Position numbers and translations under genes: made by a program. Source: Acidobacterium sp. S8 (GTDB taxonomy: Bacteria; Acidobacteriota; Terriglobia; Terriglobales; Acidobacteriaceae). Taken from it: DNA of 64,000 nt. The notes beneath the pieces were generated by a model. It ran no database searches, had not been told where the DNA came from, and worked only from the letters and a program-made list of their open reading frames with translations. Location: contig NZ_LMUM01000027.1 of assembly GCF_009765985.1 (NCBI RefSeq), positions 81,059 through 145,058 of the forward strand, read 5' to 3'. This document shows, in pieces, positions 8,153 through 16,861 of this stretch (position 1 is the first letter of the stretch; each line of letters begins with the position of its first letter).

Positions 8153-9277
8153 ATGAGGTCTAAGCCGCTACCGACGCAGCAGCAAATTCCGGCGGACATC
8201 GATCATAACCGTCGTCGCTTTCTAGGAACCTCGACCATGGCGATTGTCGCGGCCCAATTTGGCTTAATCGGTTGCGCAAATGCCCAATCAAACAAGGGGG
8301 CAGTTCGACTAGCTTCTGAAGGTTCGATGCCGTCTCTAGCCGGCGCGACCGAGTGGCTAAATTCGCCTCCGTTGACTCCAGCAAACCTGCGCGGGAAGGT
8401 CGTTCTCATTAACTTCTGGACCTTCTCTTGCATCAACTCACTTCGTCAACTTCCTTATCTCAGGGCATGGGCGGCAAAGTATAAGAATCAGGGATTGGTA
8501 GTCGTTGGTGTACAGGCGCCGGAGTTCGAATTCGAAAGGAGCCTCGATGACGTTCGCTGGGCCAGGAAGACCATGAAGCTCGACTATCCGATCGCGATCG
8601 ATAACGATCATGCGATATGGCGCGCCTTCAACAACAACGCATGGCCGGCGCTTTACTTCGTCGATGCAACCGGACGCGTTCGCCATCATCAACTCGGTGA
8701 AGGCAACTATGATCGAGCCGAACTGATCATTCAACAATTGCTCGCGGAAATCGGGGATTCGAGTGTCGCTAGTGGCTTTGTTTCGGTCGACGCACGTGGT
8801 GCGGAAGCTCCTGCGAATTGGAGCAGCTTGCAATCTCCTGAAACCTATCTTGGCTACGAGCGCTCAGAGAACTTTGCATCACCCGGCGGGGTGGCAACAA
8901 ATAAGAGCCACAACTATGCTGCCCCGGGGCCCTTGAAACTCAATCAATGGGCTCTCTCAGGCGATTGGACAATACATGAACAAGGTGCTGTCCTCAACAA
9001 GATGAATGGGGGCATCTCATATCGTTTCCATGCCCGTGATCTTCACCTGGTTATGGGACCGGCGAGCCGAGGAGCATCGATGCGATTCCGCGTGCTCATC
9101 GATCAACAGCCGCCGCTCGCTGCTCACGGAGGCGATGTTGATCCTCACGGTAACGGCACAATCGTCGAACAGCGACTCTATCAACTCATTCGACAACAAG
9201 AGCCTATTGCTGACCGGCAGTTCGACATCGAATTTCTCGACCCCGGAACTGAAGCTTTTGTGTTCACGTTCGGCTGA
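8153..9277 (+). CDS. Tat-exported redoxin / DipZ-like thioredoxin-fold protein
   Basis: A 374-residue protein with a Tat signal (HNRRRFLGTSTMAIVAAQFG, about 18-37), then a TlpA/DipZ-type thioredoxin fold (about 55-200) and a C-terminal beta-rich domain like that of DipZ (about 215-374, YLGYERSENFASPGG). The active-site motif is WTFSCINS, with Cys93 and Ser96, so the second Cys of CxxC is replaced. It therefore cannot form the usual intramolecular disulfide. It may act as a peroxiredoxin-like or mixed-disulfide enzyme in the periplasm. Start after AAGAGGTTCTGAACA. Confidence 0.75.
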   Translation: MRSKPLPTQQQIPADIDHNRRRFLGTSTMAIVAAQFGLIGCANAQSNKGAVRLASEGSMPSLAGATEWLNSPPLTPANLRGKVVLINFWTFSCINSLRQLPYLRAWAAKYKNQGLVVVGVQAPEFEFERSLDDVRWARKTMKLDYPIAIDNDHAIWRAFNNNAWPALYFVDATGRVRHHQLGEGNYDRAELIIQQLLAEIGDSSVASGFVSVDARGAEAPANWSSLQSPETYLGYERSENFASPGGVATNKSHNYAAPGPLKLNQWALSGDWTIHEQGAVLNKMNGGISYRFHARDLHLVMGPASRGASMRFRVLIDQQPPLAAHGGDVDPHGNGTIVEQRLYQLIRQQEPIADRQFDIEFLDPGTEAFVFTFG

Positions 9278-9333
9278 TCCAAGGTTTGTCACCGATGTCG
9301 ACGGCTAACTATTTCAAAATGAAGGCGTGAAGC

Positions 9334-10362
9334 ATGAACTCCCGAAACTTACCTCTTTTTGAGCAATTCTCCCGTAAGAAACTTTTCGATAGTCCCACAC
9401 CGATTCAACGATTGGACCGTCTTGAGCGCGAGTTGGAGACCAAGGTACGGATCTATGTGAAACGGGACGATCTAATGGGTCTCGGTGGGGGCGGCAACAA
9501 GCTGCGGAAACTCGAATTCCTGTTGGGTGATGCGATTTCGCAAGGCGCTGATACTTTCATCACGATCGGCGGCTTGCAGTCGAACCACGCACGCCTCAGT
9601 GCAGCGGCCGCAGCGCACACTGGGATGTCATGCGAACTCGTTCTGACTCAGGTTGTACCACGGGATGATGAAGCGTATCGGCGCAATGGCAATGTACTCC
9701 TTGACGAAATTTTGGGAGCGAAAATTCACCTGCTTGCTGGCACGGAGAACGCCCTGGATTTTGCGGCGGATCGGGCCAAAGTTTTGAAGAGAGAAGGCCG
9801 ACGATCGTATCTGGTTGGGTCTGGCGGTAGTTCTCCGGCTGGATGTCTTGGCTACGCCAATTGTGCAGTAGAAATTCTGGAGCAGCAGCGGGAAATCGAA
9901 GGCGGCTTCACCCAAATCATCGCTCCCAACGGGAGTTCGGGAACACACGCCGGTCTTGCGGCCGGATTTGCTTCGGTTGGGATCAATCCTGAGAAGATCA
10001 GTTCGTATGCAGTTCTTAATCCGGGTAAGGAAACACAATTTAGTACTCACGAGCTTGCCAAAGCGACGCTAGCTCTCCTTGCCCCAACGAAATCTATCGA
10101 TTTAGATGCGATTCGCGTAAGCGACGATCAACTCGGTGATGGTTATGGCATTCCGACCTCAGCGATGTTGGAGGCTGTACGCACAATGGCTCGCACACAA
10201 GGACTGCTGCTAGATCCGGTCTATACGGGTAAAGCGTTCGCGGGTGTTCTGGCGGCCGTTCGCAGCGGTGCCTACAAACCAGGTGAGGCCATTCTGTTCC
10301 TGATGACTGGCGGTCTACCGGGTCTTTTTGCGTATCAACCAGCCTTTGAAGAGGCTTCTTAA
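9334..10362 (+). CDS. D-cysteine desulfhydrase / ACC deaminase family PLP enzyme
   Basis: A 342-residue fold-type II PLP enzyme. The Schiff-base lysine is Lys56 in GGGGNKLRKLE, followed by QSNHAR (82-87), which contacts the substrate. Glycine-rich phosphate-binding sequence appears in APNGSSGTHAG. D-cysteine desulfhydrase (D-Cys to pyruvate, H2S and ammonia) and ACC deaminase share this fold. The overall sequence looks more like the DcyD branch, but the assignment is not decisive. It lies 57 bp after the redoxin gene on the same strand, which would fit sulfur or redox metabolism. Confidence 0.8.
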   Translation: MNSRNLPLFEQFSRKKLFDSPTPIQRLDRLERELETKVRIYVKRDDLMGLGGGGNKLRKLEFLLGDAISQGADTFITIGGLQSNHARLSAAAAAHTGMSCELVLTQVVPRDDEAYRRNGNVLLDEILGAKIHLLAGTENALDFAADRAKVLKREGRRSYLVGSGGSSPAGCLGYANCAVEILEQQREIEGGFTQIIAPNGSSGTHAGLAAGFASVGINPEKISSYAVLNPGKETQFSTHELAKATLALLAPTKSIDLDAIRVSDDQLGDGYGIPTSAMLEAVRTMARTQGLLLDPVYTGKAFAGVLAAVRSGAYKPGEAILFLMTGGLPGLFAYQPAFEEAS

Positions 10363-10400
10363 AAAGAAATCTGTGATCTGCAATGGAAGGAGAAGTCGGC

Positions 10401-10565
10401 ATGAAAGAGAGATCGCAAGATCAACCTGCCTCCGACTCGTCAATCGCTTCGTTAGAAGAGTCGCGAGCGAGATTGAGGAGTTTGCAACAACTGGTCTGCT
10501 ATTTGCTCTCTAGGAACCAACAACTGCGAATGGAATTATCTGATTCGAGTAAAGCAAAAACTTGA
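10401..10565 (+). CDS. Small helical protein, function unknown
   Basis: A 54-residue frame starting 38 bp after the PLP enzyme, with GGAGAAG just before the ATG at 10401. Residues about 12-48 (SIASLEESRARLRSLQQL and on) would form an amphipathic helix or coiled coil. It has no recognised family. The good ribosome binding site and the position in the row of genes favour a real gene. Confidence 0.4.
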   Translation: MKERSQDQPASDSSIASLEESRARLRSLQQLVCYLLSRNQQLRMELSDSSKAKT

Positions 10566-10694
10566 TCGATGGCCAACACTAAAAATGCAATTACATGTAC
10601 CGGACGCTGTTTCATCTGCGCCACACACGACCGCGTATTGCTCGCATTTATCAAATCTGACTGTGAACCTATCTAGACCTAAAGGAGAAAGAAC

Positions 10695-11378
10695 ATGGCA
10701 AGTACGTATGAAGTTCGCGGCAACAGTGCGAACAGCGACAAGAGCTTAGCAAGAATCGATCTGAAACTAGAGGCGATCGTCATTCCTGTCTCGGATGTCG
10801 ACCGAGCAAAGGAATTCTACGGGAACCTTGGATGGAGGCTCGACGCCGACTTCGCCTTCGATAACGGATTTCGAGTGGTCCAATTTACTCCGCCTGGCTC
10901 AGGATGCTCGGTCCAATTCGGCACGAAGATGACGTCGGCCACGTCCGGTTCAGCCCAAGGCCTCTACCTGATCGTCTCCAACATCGAAGCTGCGCGTGAC
11001 CAACTCATCGCTTACGGCGCCAGGGTCAGCGGCGTCTTTCATGCCGGGACACCGGGTGCTCAATTCGAGCCCGTAGGCGCGAACGGTCGCATCGATGGGG
11101 CCGCCCCCGATCGCGCCAGCTATAGCTCCTTCGTCACGTTTAGCGACCCTGACGGCAATGGTTGGCTATTGCAGGAGGTTACCACTCGATTACCCGGTCG
11201 CATCGATCAGGTGGGGACGGCATTTGCATCGGTAGCCGATTTGGCGACAGCGCTCCGCCGAGCAGCAGCCGCTGATGGTCAACATGAGGAGCGAATTGGC
11301 CATGCAGATATGAATTGGCCCGACTGGTATGCCGAATACATGGTGCGTGAGCAGTCTGGTGCCGAGCCGCCCAAGTGA
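10695..11378 (+). CDS. VOC (glyoxalase/bleomycin-resistance fold) family protein
   Basis: A 227-residue protein. Residues 22-165 form one VOC domain of paired beta-alpha-beta units (IVIPVSDVDRAKEFYGNLGW ... FVTFSDPDGNGWLLQEV). The late Glu in LLQEV is a usual metal ligand. A C-terminal extension of about 55 residues ends in WPDWYAEYMVREQ. The family includes dioxygenases, isomerases and binding proteins, so the reaction cannot be named. Start after AAAGGAGAAAGAAC. Confidence 0.8.
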   Translation: MASTYEVRGNSANSDKSLARIDLKLEAIVIPVSDVDRAKEFYGNLGWRLDADFAFDNGFRVVQFTPPGSGCSVQFGTKMTSATSGSAQGLYLIVSNIEAARDQLIAYGARVSGVFHAGTPGAQFEPVGANGRIDGAAPDRASYSSFVTFSDPDGNGWLLQEVTTRLPGRIDQVGTAFASVADLATALRRAAAADGQHEERIGHADMNWPDWYAEYMVREQSGAEPPK

Positions 11379-11476
11379 GTCAAGCGAGGGCTTTAATTGA
11401 CACTCAGTCTAGCCAAATTTCGGCCTGTTCGGCGGGAGGGCACTAAGAATTTGCCCAATCTCAAGGAGATATTTCT

Positions 11477-11998
11477 ATGAAGTGGACCGCACTCTTATCG
11501 GTTGCAGCAGCAGTTGTGGGAAGTTTCCTCGCGTTCACACAGCACGCATCCGGACACACCGACGAAAAAGTTCCCCCGAACTACGAGGTACAGATTCCTG
11601 CTGGATACCGGGACTGGAAATTGATCTCCGTAGCCCACGAGGCAGGCAATCTTAACGATATTCGCGCCATCTTGGGGAACGATGAGGCGATCAAGGCTTA
11701 TCGGGAAGAAAAGTTTCCATTTCCAGATGGCACAATTATTGCCCGTCTGGCCTGGAAATACGTTCCGTCCGAGGAAAACAATAAAGTCTTTGGGAGTGAG
11801 CAATCGTTCGTCGCCGGGTCTCCAACTAACGTGCAGTTCATGGTCAAGGATTCCAGACGATATTCCGCAACCGGAGGCTGGGGATTTGCTCAATTCACAA
11901 ACGGTAAACCTCTAAACGAAGCGGAACCCAAGCCCTGTTTTTCTTGCCATGAGCCTGCGAAAGCTCGGGACTTTATCTTCACCCATTACGCACCCTGA
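11477..11998 (+). CDS. Cytochrome P460 family c-type heme protein
   Basis: A 173-residue secreted protein. It has a signal peptide (about 1-26), the P460 entry motif IPAGYRDWKLISV (40-52) and a C-terminal heme-binding motif CFSCH (154-158). Family members oxidise hydroxylamine or act as periplasmic heme proteins. The heme-crosslinking Lys cannot be verified by eye. Start after CAAGGAGATATTTCT. Confidence 0.8.
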   Translation: MKWTALLSVAAAVVGSFLAFTQHASGHTDEKVPPNYEVQIPAGYRDWKLISVAHEAGNLNDIRAILGNDEAIKAYREEKFPFPDGTIIARLAWKYVPSEENNKVFGSEQSFVAGSPTNVQFMVKDSRRYSATGGWGFAQFTNGKPLNEAEPKPCFSCHEPAKARDFIFTHYAP

Positions 11999-12089
11999 AA
12001 AAAAGGAATCAAACCCTATTGTTTTTGGCTGGTAGGGAGGTAACGAGACGTCGGCATCGTCAGCCGAAGATGAGACCAATCCTGTGACC

Positions 12090-12108
12090 GTTGGGTGAAA
12101 AACCCAAC
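12090..12108. other. Small hairpin in the 12.0-12.36 kb gap
   Basis: GTTGGGT and ACCCAAC form a 7-bp stem with a 5-base loop. No T-tract follows, so a terminator is not supported. Apart from this, the tRNA remnant and the hairpin next to it, no gene is visible between 11998 and 12362. Confidence 0.3.
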
Positions 12109-12222
12109 ATCTGAAACGCGCTCCCAATAGACTCCCAATAAGCTGTCCGATGCGTACTTTTCCATACTTCCGAGTCGCCATTTGTACCAGGAAATTCAAC
12201 AACATACGCGAGTGCTCGGTCA

Positions 12223-12267
12223 CTCATAACCCAAAGGTCGTAGGTTCAAATCCTACCCCCGCAACCA
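12223..12267 (+). repeat. 3' half of initiator tRNA-fMet (att site remnant)
   Basis: The 45 nt start in an anticodon loop CTCATAA, continue with the CCC of the initiator anticodon stem, a variable loop, a T-arm (GTAGG TTCAAAT CCTAC) and an acceptor strand CCCCGCA followed by ACCA. The A at position 72 is the initiator hallmark (C1-A72 mismatch). The 5' half is absent: the bases before it do not pair. Such 3' halves are left or brought by tyrosine-recombinase elements inserting into tRNA genes, and an integrase gene lies 95 bp away. Confidence 0.75.
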
Positions 12268-12292
12268 CTTAGCGAAACTTCCAACCCGGAAT

Positions 12293-12334
12293 AACCCGGT
12301 GTAAGAGCAGCAACATTTGCTCCGCCGGGTTTTC
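12293..12334 (+). terminator. Two-tier hairpin with T-run after the tRNA-fMet remnant
   Basis: AACCCGG (12293-12299) pairs with CCGGGTT (12325-12331), and inside it GAGCA pairs with TGCTC. TTTTCG follows. This looks like the native terminator of the tRNA gene, carried along with its 3' half. It may also stop transcription of the convergent integrase. Confidence 0.55.
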
Positions 12335-12361
12335 GCACGTTTGGACGCCTCCCATCATGGG

Positions 12362-13684
12362 TTATGCGCTCCTCAAAATCCTGCTAACGACTGCTGCGTT
12401 TGCCTCGCGCTTTGCTTCCATCAGCGCGTTGCCGTACACGTTCATCGTGGTCGAGATTTGGGCGTGCCGCATCAATTTCTGCTGCACTCCCATGGGTGCT
12501 CCGGTGTCGTCCAGCCAGGACCGGTAGGTATGGCGGAAGGTGTGCCACCCGATGCTGCCGTACTTACCGGCAGCATCCCACCGCTCGTCGTGAAGCGGAA
12601 GGCGCTTCCCGTTAGGAACGGGAAAGTCGGTCTTGCACCACTCACCTGCGACGGCCCCACAGTTCAGGCAATCCACGAGACAGCAACCCGCAGGGCGGAG
12701 GTAATCCTGTCCGATTGGCGACGCGTGGAAATGCCGCCCCGTCATGGGGCTGACGAAAAGCAGATCCGACTCAATGATTCCGGCGTCCTCGTCTCCCAAC
12801 TTGGCGAGCGCCTCCTTTTCGGCTTCGCGAATGAAGTCGAGCAGGATGGCAGCGAGGTCCGGGTCAAGGGGCAGTTCGTCCTCCGAGTATTCCGTCTTGA
12901 CCAGCTTCAGCCGACCGTGAACGACTGCTCGAACGATCTGCATACTGAGCTTCCCGAAGTGGATGTCCGGCTTTTCGATAGCCAAGACTTCCTCAACGCG
13001 AAGACCCGAGCATTGCGCGAGTAGCGCCATCATGCGGTACGGCTGCGGAATCAGCGGAAGGATCAAAAAGAACTGCTCAACGGTGAGGATCACCGGGCGT
13101 TTCCGGCGTTTGCTGATGCCCTTGATTTCGACAAACTCCATCGGATTCCGTTGCCACTCGACCATCTCCCACAGCATGGCTTTCTCATACAGGCGATGTA
13201 TGACGGCCTTGATGTGACCTTTGGTTTTGGGCGCGGCTTCCAGATTTCGTAACCACTCCTGAACGTTCATCGGCTTCAGACGAGTAATACGAGTGGTTCC
13301 CCACTTCGCACGCACTCGCCTGATGACGCTGAGGTAGGAACTGGCTGTCGAAAAGCTCAGCTCGCCTACGTTGTCGCAGGATTCACCGGGTCGAACCTTC
13401 TTGATTTCAAGCAGGCGTTCTTCCTCAATGAAGCGATCCAATAACGTATCGAAGGTGGGCTCAAGGACGGCTAACGTCGGGTTGTCAGTGTTGAGTTTGA
13501 GCACAAAGGTTTCCAAGTGCCGCTCGACCGCGGTCTGCGTTGGAAACTGTTCTGTGCTGAAGTACATGGACTTTTCCTTGCCGGTCTGAGGGTCCGCGTA
13601 ACGATACTCCCAGGCCGACTTGTTGTTGGCTCGCGGCACCCGCCGCAAATAGCCACGTTGATAGCGTTGCCGGGTGAATTTCAA
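12362..13684 (-). CDS. Tyrosine recombinase / integrase with a Cys-rich insertion
   Basis: A 440-residue phage-type integrase. An arm-binding N-terminus and a SAM-like core-binding domain (about 75-175) precede the catalytic domain with Arg229 (CSGLRVEEVL), Lys263, His381 and Arg384 (HTFRHTYRSWL), His407 (LMRHAQI) and Tyr417 (NVYGN). Between Lys and the HxxR box there is an insertion with five cysteines (C334, C335, C339, C342, C350) that could hold zinc. It is encoded beside the tRNA-fMet 3' half, its presumed att site. An excisionase-like gene overlaps its start. Confidence 0.9.
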   Translation of the reverse strand: MKFTRQRYQRGYLRRVPRANNKSAWEYRYADPQTGKEKSMYFSTEQFPTQTAVERHLETFVLKLNTDNPTLAVLEPTFDTLLDRFIEEERLLEIKKVRPGESCDNVGELSFSTASSYLSVIRRVRAKWGTTRITRLKPMNVQEWLRNLEAAPKTKGHIKAVIHRLYEKAMLWEMVEWQRNPMEFVEIKGISKRRKRPVILTVEQFFLILPLIPQPYRMMALLAQCSGLRVEEVLAIEKPDIHFGKLSMQIVRAVVHGRLKLVKTEYSEDELPLDPDLAAILLDFIREAEKEALAKLGDEDAGIIESDLLFVSPMTGRHFHASPIGQDYLRPAGCCLVDCLNCGAVAGEWCKTDFPVPNGKRLPLHDERWDAAGKYGSIGWHTFRHTYRSWLDDTGAPMGVQQKLMRHAQISTTMNVYGNALMEAKREANAAVVSRILRSA

Positions 13685-13941
13685 GGATGTTGCTCCTGTC
13701 TAGTCACGTCGGCCCGATCGGTTGTATTCAATTTTAGGCCAGCTTCAAGCCAGTTATTCAGCGAACTCAGCCGAAATCTCCAGCGTTTCCCAACCTTGAA
13801 GGCGGGGACTTCGCGCTGCCGTGCCTTGCCCTCAAGGGTCTTCCAGTGCATCCCCAGCACGTTGGCCGCCTCGTGTAGATCAAGAAGCGGCTCGAAGGCC
13901 GGCGTAAGGGTTCGTGAACTTGCTTTTGCGGCTGAGAGCAT
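13681..13941 (-). CDS. Excisionase-like helix-turn-helix protein
   Basis: An 86-residue MerR/excisionase-type (HTH_17) protein. The core is LLDLHEAANVLGMHWKTLEG followed by KVGKRWRFRLSSLNNWLE. Its stop overlaps the integrase ATG by 4 bp, so the pair is co-translated. Directionality factors of this type bind the att region and bias recombination toward excision. A homologous pair sits at 57.8-59.4 kb. Confidence 0.75.
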   Translation of the reverse strand: MLSAAKASSRTLTPAFEPLLDLHEAANVLGMHWKTLEGKARQREVPAFKVGKRWRFRLSSLNNWLEAGLKLNTTDRADVTRQEQHP

Positions 13942-14208
13942 ACAACCTCACTTTTGAAAAACCCCAAAAAGGAGCGGAGATAACGTACGTATTCTGACGA
14001 TGGCCGAAGATGCCTGTAGAGTCCAATTCAGCAGAAGGGGTTCCTTATCAATGACGCTGATAAGCACATATCGGCCTACCTTTTCCACAGCCCGGTCATC
14101 TAAGTGATACAACCCGACGGTAGGACGCATCTGCGCCGACAAATTGAAAGAACCGACTGCCCAGTCCACGTCCTATCCCCATTTCCGCGGAGTTCATGGG
14201 GGAGCGGC

Positions 14209-15144
14209 ATGTTAAAGAACGACACGAAACTGATGGAGTCGGTAATTGCCCTAGCTGAGGAATTGCACTTTGGGCGGGCGGCCCGCAGGTTGCGGATCAG
14301 TCAGCCCATGCTGACCAAAAACATCCAAGATGTAGAAGCCCTGATTGGCGGTCCTCTGTTTCTCCGTGACCGTAAGCACGTCGTGCTGAGCGATGCGGGT
14401 CGATCCTACGTTCAATACGCGCGATTGTCTCTTCAGTACAGCGAGCGCGCCGCTCAGGCAGCCCGCGCAATACTCCAAAACGCCGACGTACCTCTGTATA
14501 TAGGCAGGTCACCATATACGGACCCGTTTTTGATTTCGACTTTGCTCTCGATTGAACTACCCTTGTATCCGCGGCTAAAAATCGAACTGAGAAGTCAATA
14601 TTCGTTCGATATGGTGCACGATCTTCTGGCAGGGACACTGGATTTCGCTATCGCGACAGAGCCGCCGGAATCTCCACTGCTGACGATGCTCCGGCTTGCC
14701 GAGGCACCCTTTTATATTGCCATGTCGAAAAAAGATGAATTGGCGAACAATCCTTCGGTCACATTGGAGATGATGGCAGAACGCCGCTGGATATTATTTG
14801 AGCGTCGTCTACATCCGCCGCTGTACGATTCGATTCTTCATGTTGCGGAACAAAAACACGTTAGCGCGTGCAATATTCAACACGTAACAACTCCTGAAGA
14901 GGCGTTTCCATTCGTTGTAGATGGTCTGGCGATAGCTCTGATCACTAAATCGAGTGCGCTGCTCATGGCTCGTAACGGCGTCACAGTTCGGCCACTCCTG
15001 GAGACGGGTTTGCTCCTGCGAACCTACTTGATTTCTCGGGTGGACGACGATTCCAAAGTAGCAGGTGAACTCGTGCGAGCCTTCGCCCGCAAACTCTCAG
15101 ATGTAAACAAGTACAAACAAATCCCATTGCCGCTGTCCGCCTGA
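14209..15144 (+). CDS. LysR family transcriptional regulator
   Basis: 311 residues from the ATG at 14209, which follows GGGGGAGCGGC. A winged helix-turn-helix occupies about 1-65 (ELHFGRAARRLRISQPMLTK), then a linker helix and the periplasmic-binding-like effector domain (about 90-295). LysR proteins usually control a divergent neighbour, but the neighbour here is the excisionase/integrase pair, so the target is unclear. The effector is unknown. Confidence 0.85.
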   Translation: MLKNDTKLMESVIALAEELHFGRAARRLRISQPMLTKNIQDVEALIGGPLFLRDRKHVVLSDAGRSYVQYARLSLQYSERAAQAARAILQNADVPLYIGRSPYTDPFLISTLLSIELPLYPRLKIELRSQYSFDMVHDLLAGTLDFAIATEPPESPLLTMLRLAEAPFYIAMSKKDELANNPSVTLEMMAERRWILFERRLHPPLYDSILHVAEQKHVSACNIQHVTTPEEAFPFVVDGLAIALITKSSALLMARNGVTVRPLLETGLLLRTYLISRVDDDSKVAGELVRAFARKLSDVNKYKQIPLPLSA

Positions 15145-15174
15145 TTGGCGAATTTGCACCAATGGGATTTCTCT

Positions 15175-15414
15175 CTAATCTCGTGCCCCCTCTCCATCAA
15201 CAATCTGAATCTCAATCGGGCCCGCGCGATCGCAATCGGGGCACGAGACTATCCCGGTGGTGATTGCCTTTACATCGATGTCCGAGAGGTTCAGCTTATA
15301 TCCACACTTCGGGCAGACATGTACTGACTCCCAGTGCTTGTTGCCGTGGGAACCTGGGTGATCTGACTGCGTTGACAGAGGCGGTTTTTTGCGCGTGGAC
15401 TCAGAGGGAGACAT
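15175..15414 (-). CDS. Small zinc-ribbon protein
   Basis: A 79-residue protein with CPKCG (about 34-38) and CPDC (about 58-61), a two-knuckle zinc ribbon. No family function is known. The chosen ATG at 15414 has no good ribosome site of its own. A 24-codon frame at 15401-15475 with a strong GGAGG upstream overlaps this start by 14 nt, so translation may be coupled. A TTG at 15459 is an alternative start. Confidence 0.45.
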   Translation of the reverse strand: MSPSESTRKKPPLSTQSDHPGSHGNKHWESVHVCPKCGYKLNLSDIDVKAITTGIVSCPDCDRAGPIEIQIVDGEGARD

Positions 15415-15632
15415 TGTTTTCAGTTGCGCCTTCCCTGTTCCACGCCTGGCGTATCGCAACTTCCTGATTCTTCATGATTGGCGATCCTCCCTTATTGTTC
15501 TTGCGATTCCACCTGACGCGAGATCGCCGACGAGTTCGATCCACCCTGACAGTTCGACCCGATGAATCAGGGTTTTAGCTGTCGGAAGGTTGAGTTAGGA
15601 CGTTGATCTTTATAAGTTCCGGGCTTTTATTA

Positions 15633-16055
15633 CTAGTGAAGAAGGCGGAAGCCACTTCGCCAGGACCGATGCGCCGGTTGCCAGTTCAGGTCACGCTTGG
15701 CTTTCTGATTGCTCGCTCCGCGAGCTTCCGTCATTAGGCAAACGCCACTTTCGCCTGCGGCGAGTCTTCCGAGCCACCTCGGGATACGGATTGGGGGTTT
15801 AGCGGAAAGAATCGCAGCGAATTCCGGCAGCCATACAGATACTTCCGCCGGTTCATCGTCGACGATATTGTAGAGACCGCTATATCCATGGTCGAGCGAG
15901 AGACAGGTGGCCTCCGCAGCGTCATCGACGTGAACGAATGACCAGATACCCGATCCGTTACCGATGATTGGGAAACTGCGCTTTTGCACAAGTTTCGTGA
16001 CGTGGCCGTCCTTATCAAACGTAGTCCCTGGTCCGTAAAAGCTTCCGTATCGCAA
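15633..16055 (-). pseudogene. C-terminal half of an NAD-dependent epimerase/dehydratase
   Basis: About 140 residues match the C-terminal half of extended SDR epimerases: RYGSFYGPG (after the catalytic YxxxK), FVHVDDAAEAT, GLYNIVDDEP and SNQKAKRDLNW. The whole N-terminal NAD-binding half (roughly 150 residues with the GxxGxxG motif) is missing. The break lies within about 20 bp of the truncated N-terminus of the divergent sigma factor gene, so one deletion probably removed both 5' halves. Confidence 0.7.
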
Positions 16056-16074
16056 TACAAGCCCCTCTAGACCC

Positions 16075-16689
16075 GCGCAGTCGGTCTCTATGGCATTTTT
16101 GGTGCTCTTGGAGTCTCTCTCGGCGATCGAGCGAGCCGTGTTCTTATTGAGACAAGTATTTGATTATGACTATGCTGAGATAGCGCCGATCGTGGGTAAA
16201 AGGGAAGAAAACTGCCGACAAATCTTCGTTAGGGCAAAACGTCACATTTCTGCCGGAAAACCCCGGTTCAATCCGTCTTCTCGGGATAAAGCAGTACTTG
16301 CGGAACGCTTTTTCGCAGCTTGCAACGCGGGCAGCGAAGCGGAACTCATGAGCATACTTGCGCAAGATGCGGTCTTCTTTGGAGATGGCGGAGGCAAAGT
16401 TTCGGCCGTAACTCGGCCAGTGCTCGGTGCTGGTCGTGTGAGCCGACTGCTTCTTGGGTTGTTTGCTCAGGCTCGTAAGGCTGAAGCTAAGTTTGAAAGA
16501 GCTGAAGTCAATGGTCAACCCGGCGCGATGTTTTTCGACGCCACTCACCGACTCATCAGTGTTCTGGGCCTGGAGATCCAAGACAGAAAAATTGTTGCCG
16601 TTCAAGTCGTTATAAATCCGGAGAAATTATCGCACCTAGGTCCTCTCTCGCACCTGCCGCAGTCGAAAAGCCCGCCGCCCATCGCATGA
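16075..16689 (+). pseudogene. C-terminal part of an ECF41-type RNA polymerase sigma factor
   Basis: The frame reads SMAFLVLLESLSAIERAVFL, typical of region 4 entry in ECF41/SigJ factors, followed by the sigma-4 helix-turn-helix and the SnoaL-like C-terminal domain (from about ERFFAACNAG). Region 2, needed for core binding and -10 recognition, is absent. ECF41 sigma genes are commonly linked to epimerase, oxidoreductase or carboxymuconolactone decarboxylase genes, and here the partner is the truncated epimerase at 15633-16055. The product cannot act as a normal sigma factor. Confidence 0.7.
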
Positions 16690-16861
16690 AGATCCATCTT
16701 CTTGCCCTGCTGCGTGTATAACGTTTGCCGGTGGCGAGTTTCCAATTCCGCGTCCCCTAAAAGGGGCGCTCTCAAAGAAATAATGAAAATGACATTCACG
16801 AGTGTGTCAGGCACCTCAAGCAGAACTTTTTGAATTCCGCAATTCAGGACGCTGGTTGGTC

